Part shown: positions 16,733 through 24,839 of the stretch, piece after piece | How the letters are laid out: the number at the start of each line of letters is the position of its first letter | How positions within the stretch are numbered: position 1 is the first letter of the stretch | Virus record (IMG/VR): IMGVR_UViG_3300037963_001982 | Span: 1-28,502 of that record | From: a virus | Length of the DNA: 28,502 nucleotides | Strand: one strand, 5' to 3' | Notes under the pieces: generated by a model | What the model was told of the DNA's origin: nothing | Seen by the model: only the letters and a program-made list of their open reading frames with translations | Database searches by the model: none | Translations under genes and position numbers: made by a program

Positions 16733-18284
16733 TTTCTACCTCTTGCTCATATTCATCAGGAGCTACGGCTCCACTATTACTTATAGTCATTGTATAAATG
16801 CCGCTATCTGCAATAACATTAAAGTTTTCATCTAACACCTGTACTCTAAATTCTCTATCAGTTGCAGGACCTGGTAATGTAAAAGGAATATAGTAAACAC
16901 TATCAGTATTATGATTAGGAGCTGTTCCAGTTTTCAAAGGTATTAAAGAATCATTTACTGAACTAACATATAAAGGAGAAACTGCTCCACCCCACACTCT
17001 TAAAAAACCATATCTATTATCAAAACCGCTAGTAGAGTTATTATTTTTTAATTTTACTCTTAAAAATACTTGAGAATAAGATTTACCTTGTGTGCTAGAA
17101 TTGTAAGCACTACCACTTTCCATCCAACTAGTTCCAGTACCATCAACTTTATCGCTAAAATGTATTGCACTAGCAATAGTTGATTCATTACTCCAAATAG
17201 AAACACCTTCTCTTCTTACTTCTCCAGTTCCTTCGCCTCCAGGTTCAACATTGTCTCCAGCCCATATACCATGATTACCTTGGTTAGTAGCATCAAATAC
17301 TTTCCAATAATGTTTACCGCCTTCACGCAAATCAGTATGTCTTAAAAAAGTCCATTCATCATCACCTTGTTCTTTAAAATACCAATTAATACCAATCATT
17401 CTATTTTCATTTCCTATAATATGATTTGTAGAAGGTGATATAGTATTACTTGTACCCATTGATATATAAACTTGAAAAGACATTCTATTTTCATATAAAG
17501 CCACAACTTCTTCAGTTTTGTTTATAAAGTTATTATAAATAGCTTCAACAGGACCTTCTTGATTTCCTTTATATATAACACTTGCTCCAAACACATAATT
17601 TCCAGTCCAGTCTCCTCCATCGTTTTTAATATAACCTAGTGTTACTTTTCCAGCAGTAGTACCTATTTGAGCTGCAGTTGGGTTTGCATCACTAATATCT
17701 AAAAGTTTTGTTTCACCATTTGTTAAAGCGTTTAACGTTCTAAATGTTTGGTTTCCATCAGAAAACTTTTTAATATCATGCACATTATTAGTATTACCTG
17801 CTGTGCTTGTCCAATATAAAGTAGAATCTATATAACCAAACCATTTACTTGCTTCTCCATGACTAGCATCAGATATGCGCAACATACCTTCTGCGTAATA
17901 ATAATTTGGTTTAATTGCACTACCAAATACTACTTCGTTACTTAAAAACCCTGGACTATTGCCATTTTTATCTCTATAGTAAAACTTAACTTTATTGTCT
18001 GTTTTATTATAGATAGCTAAATAATCTTCTGGGTTATTATTGCTACTACTATCATAGTCTGTACTAAAGTAATGCAATCCGTATCCAGGTTGTATATCAG
18101 TATCTTCTAAACTATTTAAAGAAGGTAAAGCAGAACCCTTAGCTCCTATATTAATTAACTTTCCTACTTTATTTACAGATACACCATCAGCTTCCCTTAA
18201 ATCTATTTCTTGTATATCTTTAGGGTCTGAGTTATCGTTTATACCACCATGAAAACCAACTATTTTATATTCTTGTTTTGGCAT
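16725..18284 (-). CDS. Tail nozzle / tail structural protein, N-terminal part
   Basis: A 519-residue beta-rich protein. It opens with a segment ending G-F-H-G-G-I-N-D, followed by A-D-G-V-S-V-N-K-V-G-K-L, the usual opening of tail nozzle or stabilisation proteins (a phi-x-G-G-I-N motif, then N-x-x-x-x-x-G). The middle contains tryptophan-rich strands; residues 330-500 look like an inserted receptor- or sugar-binding-like sandwich. It overlaps the 405-residue gene by eight bases. No Shine-Dalgarno is visible before its ATG; instead a nine-codon cysteine-rich ORF with a strong ribosome-binding site ends three bases upstream, so translation is probably coupled to that mini-ORF. Confidence 0.7.
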   Translation of the reverse strand: MPKQEYKIVGFHGGINDNSDPKDIQEIDLREADGVSVNKVGKLINIGAKGSALPSLNSLEDTDIQPGYGLHYFSTDYDSSSNNNPEDYLAIYNKTDNKVKFYYRDKNGNSPGFLSNEVVFGSAIKPNYYYAEGMLRISDASHGEASKWFGYIDSTLYWTSTAGNTNNVHDIKKFSDGNQTFRTLNALTNGETKLLDISDANPTAAQIGTTAGKVTLGYIKNDGGDWTGNYVFGASVIYKGNQEGPVEAIYNNFINKTEEVVALYENRMSFQVYISMGTSNTISPSTNHIIGNENRMIGINWYFKEQGDDEWTFLRHTDLREGGKHYWKVFDATNQGNHGIWAGDNVEPGGEGTGEVRREGVSIWSNESTIASAIHFSDKVDGTGTSWMESGSAYNSSTQGKSYSQVFLRVKLKNNNSTSGFDNRYGFLRVWGGAVSPLYVSSVNDSLIPLKTGTAPNHNTDSVYYIPFTLPGPATDREFRVQVLDENFNVIADSGIYTMTISNSGAVAPDEYEQEVEIG

Positions 18285-18287
18285 TGA

Positions 18288-18317
18288 CTAGCATCCACAT
18301 CCACATTCACAGTTCAT
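18288..18317 (-). CDS. Nine-residue cysteine-rich micro-ORF (MNCECGCGC)
   Basis: ATG at 18317 to TAG at 18288 encodes M-N-C-E-C-G-C-G-C. A near-perfect AGGAGG (18323-18328) lies five bases before the ATG, better than most sites in this window. Its stop is followed after three bases by the ATG of the 519-residue nozzle gene, which has no ribosome-binding site of its own. The four alternating cysteines could bind a metal, or the codons could act as a leader peptide that loads ribosomes for the downstream gene and pauses them when cysteine is scarce. Both roles are inference; the ORF and its signal are seen directly. Confidence 0.55.
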   Translation of the reverse strand: MNCECGCGC

Positions 18318-18326
18318 GTTGCCCTC

Positions 18327-18479
18327 CTATTTCAATGCTTTTTTAACTTCAGCCCAGATTTCATCGTCTAACTTATTATCAGACTTAGCAATAAAATAAT
18401 CACCAAGTTTTAATAATACAGCTTTTAGAATCTTTTCACTTAAGAGGCTTGTAAGTAATTTACTAACTACAATATTCAT
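18327..18479 (-). CDS. Small 50-residue protein, unknown
   Basis: ATG at 18479 has AGGAG five bases upstream and the frame runs 50 codons to TAG at 18327-18329; that stop overlaps the AGGAGG of the next micro-ORF. The protein begins M-N-I-V-V-S-K-L-L-T-S-L-L-S-E-K, an amphipathic helix, and ends in an acidic helix with D-D-E-I-W-A-E-V-K-K-A-L-K. It has no clear membrane-spanning segment and no cysteine. Short helical proteins of this type are frequent beside phage lysis or holin genes, but I do not recognise this one. Confidence 0.65.
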   Translation of the reverse strand: MNIVVSKLLTSLLSEKILKAVLLKLGDYFIAKSDNKLDDEIWAEVKKALK

Positions 18480-18487
18480 ATTATCTC

Positions 18488-18871
18488 CTATTGAATTTCC
18501 TTTTTAATCTTATCAAATACCTCTTTCTCGTCAAACCTCATACTGATACCAGGTTCATATCTTTCAATTTCTTTTCCTTCTTTAAAAATAATAATAGTAG
18601 GAACAACTTTAATATTCCATTCTTTTTGTATTACCGCACCAATTTGTTTATTGGTTAAATCTATTTCACCTACATAACATAAATCTGCGAGTTTTTCTAT
18701 ATTAACTCTATTTTTAAAATTCCAAGATGCATTAACTTGCACTACTGCACATTTTTGTATATTAAGTGCTTGTATTTCTTGAAAGCTATCTAAGTTGACT
18801 GATTGTGAGCGCAACCAAGATAGTGATAAGCAAAGCGTTAATACCAAGTATGATATAAATTTGTTGTTCAT
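18488..18871 (-). CDS. Exported thioredoxin-fold protein lacking the CxxC cysteines
   Basis: A 127-residue protein. Residues 4-20 form a hydrophobic signal-like segment after a lysine. The rest follows the thioredoxin pattern: C-A-V-V-Q-V-N-A-S-W strand (41-50), central E-I-D-L-T-N-K-Q strand (69-76), V-V-P-T-I-I-I-F (89-96) with the conserved cis-proline P91, and a C-terminal helix. At the active site the usual W-C-x-x-C reads W50-N51-F52-K53-N54, so both catalytic cysteines are asparagines and redox activity is unlikely. It may act as a binding or processivity factor (as host thioredoxin does for T7 polymerase), but the N-terminal segment suggests the membrane or periplasm. Its ATG has GAGG upstream. 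It follows the membrane-anchored 98-residue gene by twelve bases. Confidence 0.72.
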   Translation of the reverse strand: MNNKFISYLVLTLCLSLSWLRSQSVNLDSFQEIQALNIQKCAVVQVNASWNFKNRVNIEKLADLCYVGEIDLTNKQIGAVIQKEWNIKVVPTIIIFKEGKEIERYEPGISMRFDEKEVFDKIKKEIQ

Positions 18872-18883
18872 TAGTAAACCTCA

Positions 18884-19180
18884 TTAGTTATTATTCATAT
18901 TTATCAGGGTTTCTTGAATCATTTTAGTATCTTCTTTAATATCATCTACCTTTTCTTCAAGTTTATCTACTTTGCCTTCAGTATTTAATATAGAATCACG
19001 AATCATTTGGTCTTTCAAATCATACTCCATACGTGATACTTCTGGTTCTGGTAATAGTTTAGCTTCTTCAATATCTGCTTGAAGCGTAAACCACATACCT
19101 ATAATCATACCAATAGTTACAACTATACTGATTGCAGTTTCTATAGATAATGTAAATTTAGTGTCTTTACCGACTTCCAT
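18884..19180 (-). CDS. Membrane-anchored coiled-coil protein (candidate holin or i-spanin-like)
   Basis: A 98-residue protein with one transmembrane helix at about residues 15-33 (A-I-S-I-V-V-T-I-G-M-I-I-G-M-W) after a short charged N-terminus, then an acidic linker and a long coiled coil (about 55-95, with K-V-D-K-L-E-E-K-V-D-D-I-K-E-D). An N-terminal anchor followed by a coiled coil is the topology of inner-membrane spanins; small single-helix holins are another option. AGGGG precedes the ATG. The position after the fibre genes in a cluster of small genes fits a lysis or envelope role. No partner outer-membrane lipoprotein or endolysin is recognised here, so the function stays open. Confidence 0.65.
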   Translation of the reverse strand: MEVGKDTKFTLSIETAISIVVTIGMIIGMWFTLQADIEEAKLLPEPEVSRMEYDLKDQMIRDSILNTEGKVDKLEEKVDDIKEDTKMIQETLINMNNN

Positions 19181-19211
19181 TGTATTCCCCTATTATTTAA
19201 TAATTAAAGTA

Positions 19212-19229
19212 AGGGGGACTAAGCCCCCT
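19212..19229 (-). terminator. Putative intrinsic terminator after the 54-residue gene
   Basis: A six-base-pair GC stem (AGGGGG / CCCCCT) with a six-base loop lies seven bases past the stop of the gene at 19236-19400. On the minus strand it is followed by a T-rich stretch, TTACTTTAATTATT. It is the most GC-rich hairpin in an otherwise AT-rich region. It would reduce read-through from the fibre genes into the lysis-like, nozzle and ejection genes. The T-run is interrupted, so termination may be partial. Confidence 0.6.
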
Positions 19230-19235
19230 CCCTTT

Positions 19236-19400
19236 CTACTTTTCTTCTTTAGGAAGAGGTGGTATTACTTTGAATCCCTGGTCTTTTAAACCAGCAATAT
19301 AGTTATACATACCACGTAATTCAGCTATTTGAGCTTCAATGGATTTTAGAGTATCCTCTAAATTCATTTCTTGTTGTTGCTCTACTTTTTCTTTAGCCAT
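19236..19400 (-). CDS. Small 54-residue coiled-coil protein
   Basis: ATG at 19400 with AAGGAG upstream (nine bases) opens a 54-codon frame ending in TAG at 19236. The protein is a single charged helix (E-K-V-E-Q-Q-Q-E-M-N-L-E-D-T-L and I-E-A-Q-I-A-E-L-R), then a short tail Q-G-F-K-V-I-P-P-L-P. It looks like a small coiled-coil oligomeriser. No function is recognised. The GC hairpin lies just downstream. Confidence 0.65.
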   Translation of the reverse strand: MAKEKVEQQQEMNLEDTLKSIEAQIAELRGMYNYIAGLKDQGFKVIPPLPKEEK

Positions 19401-19453
19401 TTTTATTTCTCCTTGTTACTATTAATAGTGCTTTAATTTATGAATTAAAACAG

Positions 19454-19780
19454 TTATTGTCCACCACCAAATCCACCACCAGATGTTTCATGATAACCAC
19501 CAATAGCGTGACTAAAATGATGTGGAGTATTTATTATTGCAGACCTATGTGATGCTGTTACACTGGTATTTGCTGAACTAGCTAATGGATTATTACTACC
19601 ACCTATCTTTTCAAAAGCTCCAATAGGTCCACTATTTTGTCCAGCATACGTATGTGTAATACCACCAACAGTAACATCTGATGTAGCCATAGCAGATATA
19701 CTTATATTGCTATTTTGCACTACCTTACATTCACTGCCTATACTTCCGTTTAAACCTACGTTAGTATTGCTTACTGCCAT
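19454..19780 (-). CDS. Small glycine/serine-rich protein beside the fibre genes
   Basis: A 108-residue protein of low complexity, rich in S, N, G and T, with a histidine-containing C-terminus (H-H-F-S-H-A-I-G-G-Y-H) and a final G-G-G-F-G-G-G-Q. Such composition fits a small beta-structured virion or fibre-tip component. Its ATG shares one base with the stop of the 15-codon ORF. An AAAGGT lies close upstream inside that ORF. I do not recognise a family. Confidence 0.6.
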   Translation of the reverse strand: MAVSNTNVGLNGSIGSECKVVQNSNISISAMATSDVTVGGITHTYAGQNSGPIGAFEKIGGSNNPLASSANTSVTASHRSAIINTPHHFSHAIGGYHETSGGGFGGGQ

Positions 19781-19827
19781 TATTTACCTTTAATGCGATT
19801 AATTAATCTAATAAGATAACCAATCAT
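19780..19827 (-). CDS. Fifteen-residue basic micro-ORF bridging two genes
   Basis: ATG at 19827 to TAA at 19780 encodes M-I-G-Y-L-I-R-L-I-N-R-I-K-G-K. It exactly fills the space between the 79-residue and 108-residue genes, overlapping each by one base in TAATG junctions, the coupling arrangement used at many other junctions in this operon. The peptide is hydrophobic and basic and could form a short membrane-active amphipathic helix. Whether the peptide has a function or only the re-initiation relay matters is not known. Confidence 0.45.
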   Translation of the reverse strand: MIGYLIRLINRIKGK

Positions 19828-20066
19828 TACTCAGCGTCTTTAATTGCGTTATATTCTACTAACTCAGCTTCTACATCTACTAACTCAGCTTCTAATCTAA
19901 CTTTTGTAGCTTCTGCATCTGCTATAGCACTATCAACATCTTTAGTTTCTTCCCAATCTAAAACAGTAACATCGTTACCATTTGGATTTTTCATAGTTCT
20001 AGTATGTTTGATTGATACCATTTTTGTTGATTCTACAGCATCTGCTGCACTTATTACTTTAGCCAT
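19827..20066 (-). CDS. Small acidic helical protein downstream of the fibre
   Basis: A 79-residue protein. Residues 1-40 look beta-structured, with V-S-I-K-H-T-R-T-M, N-P-N-G-N-D-V-T-V-L-D-W. Residues 45-75 form an acidic helix with heptad-like spacing (A-I-A-D-A-E-A-T-K-V-R-L-E-A-E-L-V-D-V-E-A). It overlaps the end of the fibre gene by eight bases, so the two are translated together. A short coiled-coil protein right after a fibre is often a fibre chaperone or attachment protein. That is inference. Confidence 0.65.
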   Translation of the reverse strand: MAKVISAADAVESTKMVSIKHTRTMKNPNGNDVTVLDWEETKDVDSAIADAEATKVRLEAELVDVEAELVEYNAIKDAE

Positions 20067-23000
20067 TTAACTTCTCCTTAAGTTCGTTTATTTGTTGTTG
20101 TTGTTCTTGAACTGCTTTTATTAATACGGCAGTTAATTTTTCGTAATCCATTGTTTTAATTTTGTTATCAAACCATTCAGTATCTTTTACAACTTCTGGT
20201 ATTACCTCTTCTACTTCTTGTGCAATAAATCCTATATCGTGTCTATCGTCTTTTTTCCAGTCGTATTGTTTTGGTTTTAGTTTCATAACAGTATCTAAAC
20301 CATAGTTAATATCTTTAACATTTGTTTTTAATTTTTTATCTGATGGTGTAGTAGAAAAAGCTACAACGTCATTTGTTACATGCAAAGCACCAGCAGAAGT
20401 AATGTTAATTCTATCAGCACTATTGTTAATATCTCTAATTCTTAATGTTGCTGCATTAGTTCCAATAGTAGTAATTGCCCATCTATCACTACCATTCGTT
20501 CTAAATCTTATACCTGCATTACCATCTGCACCTGCAGTTTCAGTTATAATACCACCTGAACCATGTCCAGTACTAGCTTCTTGTACATGAAGTTTTGCTG
20601 CTCCCGAAGTAGTACCAATTCCCACATAATTTGCTGGCATTAAATTAATATCATAACCACCATAAGTTCTAATCTCTAAATCGCCACTAACTCTATTAAT
20701 TACAGCATTCGTGTCCTCAAATTCTACTTGGTCGCCATGTCTTGTATTTTTATGTATAGTAGTTCTACTAGTACCATAAGTCAATAACATTTGACTGTTG
20801 GTAGTATCTCTTAAATACAATACATTTTCTCCACTATTATTGTATTGAAGAAAGTTAGTATTACCATTATTAAATGCTACACCATAACCAGTAGTAATTG
20901 AACTTGTCACACTTAATAATCCACCAATAGTTATATTAGCACCAGTTACTATACTACCACTAAAAGTTGTATTGCTATTAATATATAATTGTGCAGCATT
21001 ATCTGATAAATCTCTAACTGTAATAGCATCTCTACCTAAGTACATTAATCTATCACTATCTTCAAGTTTTAATGTAGTATAACTACCACTTCCAGATTGT
21101 TTAATGTGTAGTTTCGTATCAGGTGATGTTTCTCCTATACCTACTCTATCATTACCAGCATCTGTTTTAATTAAATTATCATCACTATTTCCCTTAACAA
21201 TAAAGTCGTAATCATCTCCTCCATTATTAACAGTAAATCCTCTATAATAATTGTGTCTTGATGACTCATAAATGTATGCTAATTCATTACCACTTGAAGT
21301 TGGCATATATTCGTGCCAAGCATCTGTATTCCAACTTGGTATTCCTATCCAACCATTAGCATTATTACTTGTATTTCTAAATTCTATTCTTTGCGTAGCT
21401 GTTCCAGATAATAATAAATAAGTAACACCACCAGACAACACACTTTCAAAATTACTACCAGTTCCTGTAAATTTAAAATCTCCATCATCTGATAATCTAA
21501 ATCTTTCATTACTTCCTGTGCTAAATCCTATCGTATTTGCAGCAGGGTGAAATATACCGCAAGTGTCATTGTACCACCAAGTATAGTCAGGTGTTGAAGC
21601 TGAAGAATAACCATTGTTTGCTCTTATATATGCTTTTGAATTAGTGTTTTCTATACCAAAAACATGATTGCTATTACTTCTTACTAAACCATCACTATGA
21701 ATTTTAAATCTTGTTGCTACACCATTAACATCTATTTGCAAGTTTCCAAGATTATTAAATATATCATACTGGTTAGTTGTATTTTTAATATGTATATAAG
21801 ACGGATTATTTGAACCAGTGCTTTCTACTTTAAGATTACCAACATTGTTAGAAACGTGCAATTCACTATCAGGACTACCTGTACCAATTCCTACACGATT
21901 ATTACCACCATCTACAAATAACATGTTAGCATCGCCATTTGATTCAACTCTGAAGTTTACATCTTTACTTAATTCATTAAATACAAAATGTGAATTGTTT
22001 ATTTCAAATACATCTGTAGAAGCACTATAAAATTTCATACCTCTTCCAGTCATGCTAGTGCCATTTATTTCTTCGCCCGTTACACTTGGACTTGATTCTT
22101 GTGTTAATGGATTTTCAATACTCCAATTAGGATTATATTTATCTCGTGTAAATGATACACGCATACTTTGGGTATTTTCGCCCTGACTTGAACTAATAAC
22201 AAAATATGCTTGTAATTCTGTTGTGCTTCCAGTTTCTATAATTCTTACTTTTGTAATATTATTTGTTTGATTATTTACGTTACATCTAAGTAAATTACCG
22301 CTCCAATCAACCTGAAAATCACAAGTAAAAGTAGCAGGAGTAAAATAACCGCCAGTAAAACTAAGACCTATAATACCACCACCTCTTGCGTTTGCAGCTG
22401 CTGCACTTGCTATTGTGTACCAACCTGATGTTGTAGGGCTTGTAACACCTGCATAGTCTGTAACTAATACACTACCTGCTCTATTAGTTCCGTGTGGGTC
22501 AGGAATGTTTATTGGAATTTTTGAAGAGTCTATAATGGTGGTTCCATCCATTTGATAAACACCATTTGTATTAATATTTCCTGATGTGCTTATTGCACCA
22601 GAAATACTACCAAAACTTAAAGCTCCAGTAACATTCCAATCATTATATAATGTTCCACCTCCACTGGTAGTTTTAAATCGTAATCCATTATTGTAATAAA
22701 GAGATGCACCACCATTTCCTTCAAGTTTCAATCCGTCGTGAAACACATTACCAACAGGATTATGATGTCTAATTCTAAAACTATTACTTCCTTCTAAAGT
22801 TTCTACATCAATAATTTTATTACCATTACCAGTAAAGTCTAACTCACTTTGTAATTTTACTGCACCAGTAAAAGTTGCATCTCCTCCTGATGATATTGTT
22901 AATCTATTAGTATTGTTTGTATTGAAATACAACGGTTGAGCTGTTTGAGTATATATACTTAAAGCACCACCATTGCTTCTAATATAATTGTTATTATTAG

Positions 23001-24831
23001 AATCTAAATGAAATATTCTTAATCCATTAGTTGTATCAGTACCAACATATAAAGTCATATTATCTGCTAAATAAATATTGCTATTAGCATTCAATGTGCT
23101 GTTAAAAGATGATGTTCCTGAAAAAATCGAACTACTTGCAGGTACTTTTAATACATTATTTGAATTACCAACCTCAATTTGATTAGCAGAGTTCATTTTT
23201 AACATACTTCTTGAAGTACCACCAGTTTCTCTACCTGAAAATGCAGTATTATTTACATTTAATAAAATAGATTTATTCCAATATAACATACCTGAAGTAG
23301 GTATAAATCCTGCATTCGCACTAAGAGAACTATGATACCATACATATTGGTCTGCACTACTTACACCAGTATAAACACTAATATTATCATTTTGATGTCT
23401 TACTTGTGCGTTTGCATCTGCGGTAGTTTGTAAATGTATCTGAGCAGAACTGCTATCATCGTAAATGTGTAGCTTTTGTCCAGGTGAAGTAGTTCCTATA
23501 CCTAATCGCCCTGTGCCAGTAAGTCGCATTTGTTCACTACCCGCTGCATAAAATCTCATTACTTCTATACTATCTTGGAAATAAATCCCTTCTCCTGCAT
23601 AGCCACCACTATTACCTACGTGACCACCATTTGTATCTCCTGCTATAATAATACCTGCATAAGAACTATCTGAATCTTTAAATCTTGCTAAATTACTTCC
23701 GTCTGAATTTTCAACGTGAAGTATAGCTGCAGGTGCCGCACTACCTATTCCAACTTTTCCAGTTCCTTTGATTCGCATATATTCAGTAGCAAAATCATTA
23801 CCCGTAAATACAATGTCACTGTTTGCCGTAGAGTGTTGCGAATCTATTTGTAAAACATTTGCAGAAGAATCCCACATTATACTACCACTTGAATTGTGCC
23901 AATCTCCTATTGTAATTTTAGGGTCGTTGTTTTCTCCACCACCCATGAGAATACCATAATATTGGTCAGTACCTTCATTTACTGCCATACTGCCTACAAC
24001 GTGAAGTTTTCTTAAAGGATTTGTTGCTCCCACTCCAACGTTTCCACCATATGGTTGTAAATGAATTTGTCCATCATTACTACCATTCCAAGTCTGCCAT
24101 TGATAATCACCAGTATCTATTCTTCTGATATAAGACATATCGCTAGCACTAGCACCAATATTTAATCCTGCACCTCTTAAACTTAATCTTGGTGTACCTC
24201 CAGTAGTTAGTGGACTAACATCTCCAATAGTGACTGAACCACCTCTAAAAAAGCTATCTCCATTTACATTTAATTTTACATTAGCTTGATATGTTGCATC
24301 TGTAGTTGGATTTAAAACTTTATATAACTCTAAATAACCATTACTACCATTATTGTGAAATCTCGCAGTTGGAACAGAACCACCTTCTCCACTTCTAGCA
24401 AAAGATATATCTTGTGCCCAACGATATCCTTTAATTTGTAAATGGTCTCCAGCATTAATAATACCACCAGCTTCATCGTGTGTGCTAAACTCATACATAA
24501 ACGCAGTACCACTTGTTGTTTGCCCTAAGTATAAATTTACTCCTGAACTAGAAGAACCTTCAAAATCTCCAATACCTGATACATTTAATTTAGTTCCGTC
24601 AAAAGTAAGACCAGATTCAGAATTTATACCACCAGAACCATCATCAGTAAGTACTTGATTGTTAGAACCAGATGTAGCACTACCACCAATAGGTGTTAAA
24701 CCAGTAGCTGCAGTAGAGCCATTACCAACATATAGTTCATTAGTATCGCTTTTATATATTAACTCACCCGCAGCTGGTGTACCAGCATTTGAGAGGTTAG
24801 TACCTCTTTTTATTTTAATCGTATTTGACAT
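20059..24831 (-). CDS. Long tail fibre with C-terminal S74 self-cleaving chaperone domain
   Basis: A 1590-residue tail fibre. The N-terminus, I-K-I-K-R-G-T followed by A-G-E-L-I-Y and E-L-Y-V-G-N-G, matches the virion-attachment domain of Mtd-like fibres. The shaft carries six VGIGTTSP-x-x-K-L-H-V-type repeats (near residues 265, 359, 442, 982, 1229 and 1402) among long asparagine/serine-rich beta stretches. The C-terminus is an intramolecular chaperone of the peptidase S74 family: S1497-D1498-K-K-L-K-T-N-V, then L-K-P-K-Q-Y-D-W, then D-I-G-F-I-A-Q-E-V-E-E-V-I-P-E and a closing coiled coil. The domain normally trimerises the fibre and cuts itself off before the serine. AAGGAG lies four bases before the ATG. 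Its length gives room for several receptor-binding regions in the middle. Confidence 0.9.
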   Translation of the reverse strand: MSNTIKIKRGTNLSNAGTPAAGELIYKSDTNELYVGNGSTAATGLTPIGGSATSGSNNQVLTDDGSGGINSESGLTFDGTKLNVSGIGDFEGSSSSGVNLYLGQTTSGTAFMYEFSTHDEAGGIINAGDHLQIKGYRWAQDISFARSGEGGSVPTARFHNNGSNGYLELYKVLNPTTDATYQANVKLNVNGDSFFRGGSVTIGDVSPLTTGGTPRLSLRGAGLNIGASASDMSYIRRIDTGDYQWQTWNGSNDGQIHLQPYGGNVGVGATNPLRKLHVVGSMAVNEGTDQYYGILMGGGENNDPKITIGDWHNSSGSIMWDSSANVLQIDSQHSTANSDIVFTGNDFATEYMRIKGTGKVGIGSAAPAAILHVENSDGSNLARFKDSDSSYAGIIIAGDTNGGHVGNSGGYAGEGIYFQDSIEVMRFYAAGSEQMRLTGTGRLGIGTTSPGQKLHIYDDSSSAQIHLQTTADANAQVRHQNDNISVYTGVSSADQYVWYHSSLSANAGFIPTSGMLYWNKSILLNVNNTAFSGRETGGTSRSMLKMNSANQIEVGNSNNVLKVPASSSIFSGTSSFNSTLNANSNIYLADNMTLYVGTDTTNGLRIFHLDSNNNNYIRSNGGALSIYTQTAQPLYFNTNNTNRLTISSGGDATFTGAVKLQSELDFTGNGNKIIDVETLEGSNSFRIRHHNPVGNVFHDGLKLEGNGGASLYYNNGLRFKTTSGGGTLYNDWNVTGALSFGSISGAISTSGNINTNGVYQMDGTTIIDSSKIPINIPDPHGTNRAGSVLVTDYAGVTSPTTSGWYTIASAAAANARGGGIIGLSFTGGYFTPATFTCDFQVDWSGNLLRCNVNNQTNNITKVRIIETGSTTELQAYFVISSSQGENTQSMRVSFTRDKYNPNWSIENPLTQESSPSVTGEEINGTSMTGRGMKFYSASTDVFEINNSHFVFNELSKDVNFRVESNGDANMLFVDGGNNRVGIGTGSPDSELHVSNNVGNLKVESTGSNNPSYIHIKNTTNQYDIFNNLGNLQIDVNGVATRFKIHSDGLVRSNSNHVFGIENTNSKAYIRANNGYSSASTPDYTWWYNDTCGIFHPAANTIGFSTGSNERFRLSDDGDFKFTGTGSNFESVLSGGVTYLLLSGTATQRIEFRNTSNNANGWIGIPSWNTDAWHEYMPTSSGNELAYIYESSRHNYYRGFTVNNGGDDYDFIVKGNSDDNLIKTDAGNDRVGIGETSPDTKLHIKQSGSGSYTTLKLEDSDRLMYLGRDAITVRDLSDNAAQLYINSNTTFSGSIVTGANITIGGLLSVTSSITTGYGVAFNNGNTNFLQYNNSGENVLYLRDTTNSQMLLTYGTSRTTIHKNTRHGDQVEFEDTNAVINRVSGDLEIRTYGGYDINLMPANYVGIGTTSGAAKLHVQEASTGHGSGGIITETAGADGNAGIRFRTNGSDRWAITTIGTNAATLRIRDINNSADRINITSAGALHVTNDVVAFSTTPSDKKLKTNVKDINYGLDTVMKLKPKQYDWKKDDRHDIGFIAQEVEEVIPEVVKDTEWFDNKIKTMDYEKLTAVLIKAVQEQQQQINELKEKLNG

Positions 24832-24839
24832 CTAACTCC

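Noticed and set aside
18488-18871. Outer-membrane spanin lipoprotein, from the cysteine (C14) in the N-terminal hydrophobic segment
   Set aside because: The residues before C14 (L-T-L) do not fit a lipobox, and the rest of the protein follows a thioredoxin fold.
20600-24060. Repeated VGIGTTSP-type segments considered as a CRISPR-like or DNA repeat array
   Set aside because: The repeats are at protein level, irregularly spaced and diverged in DNA. They are fibre shaft motifs.
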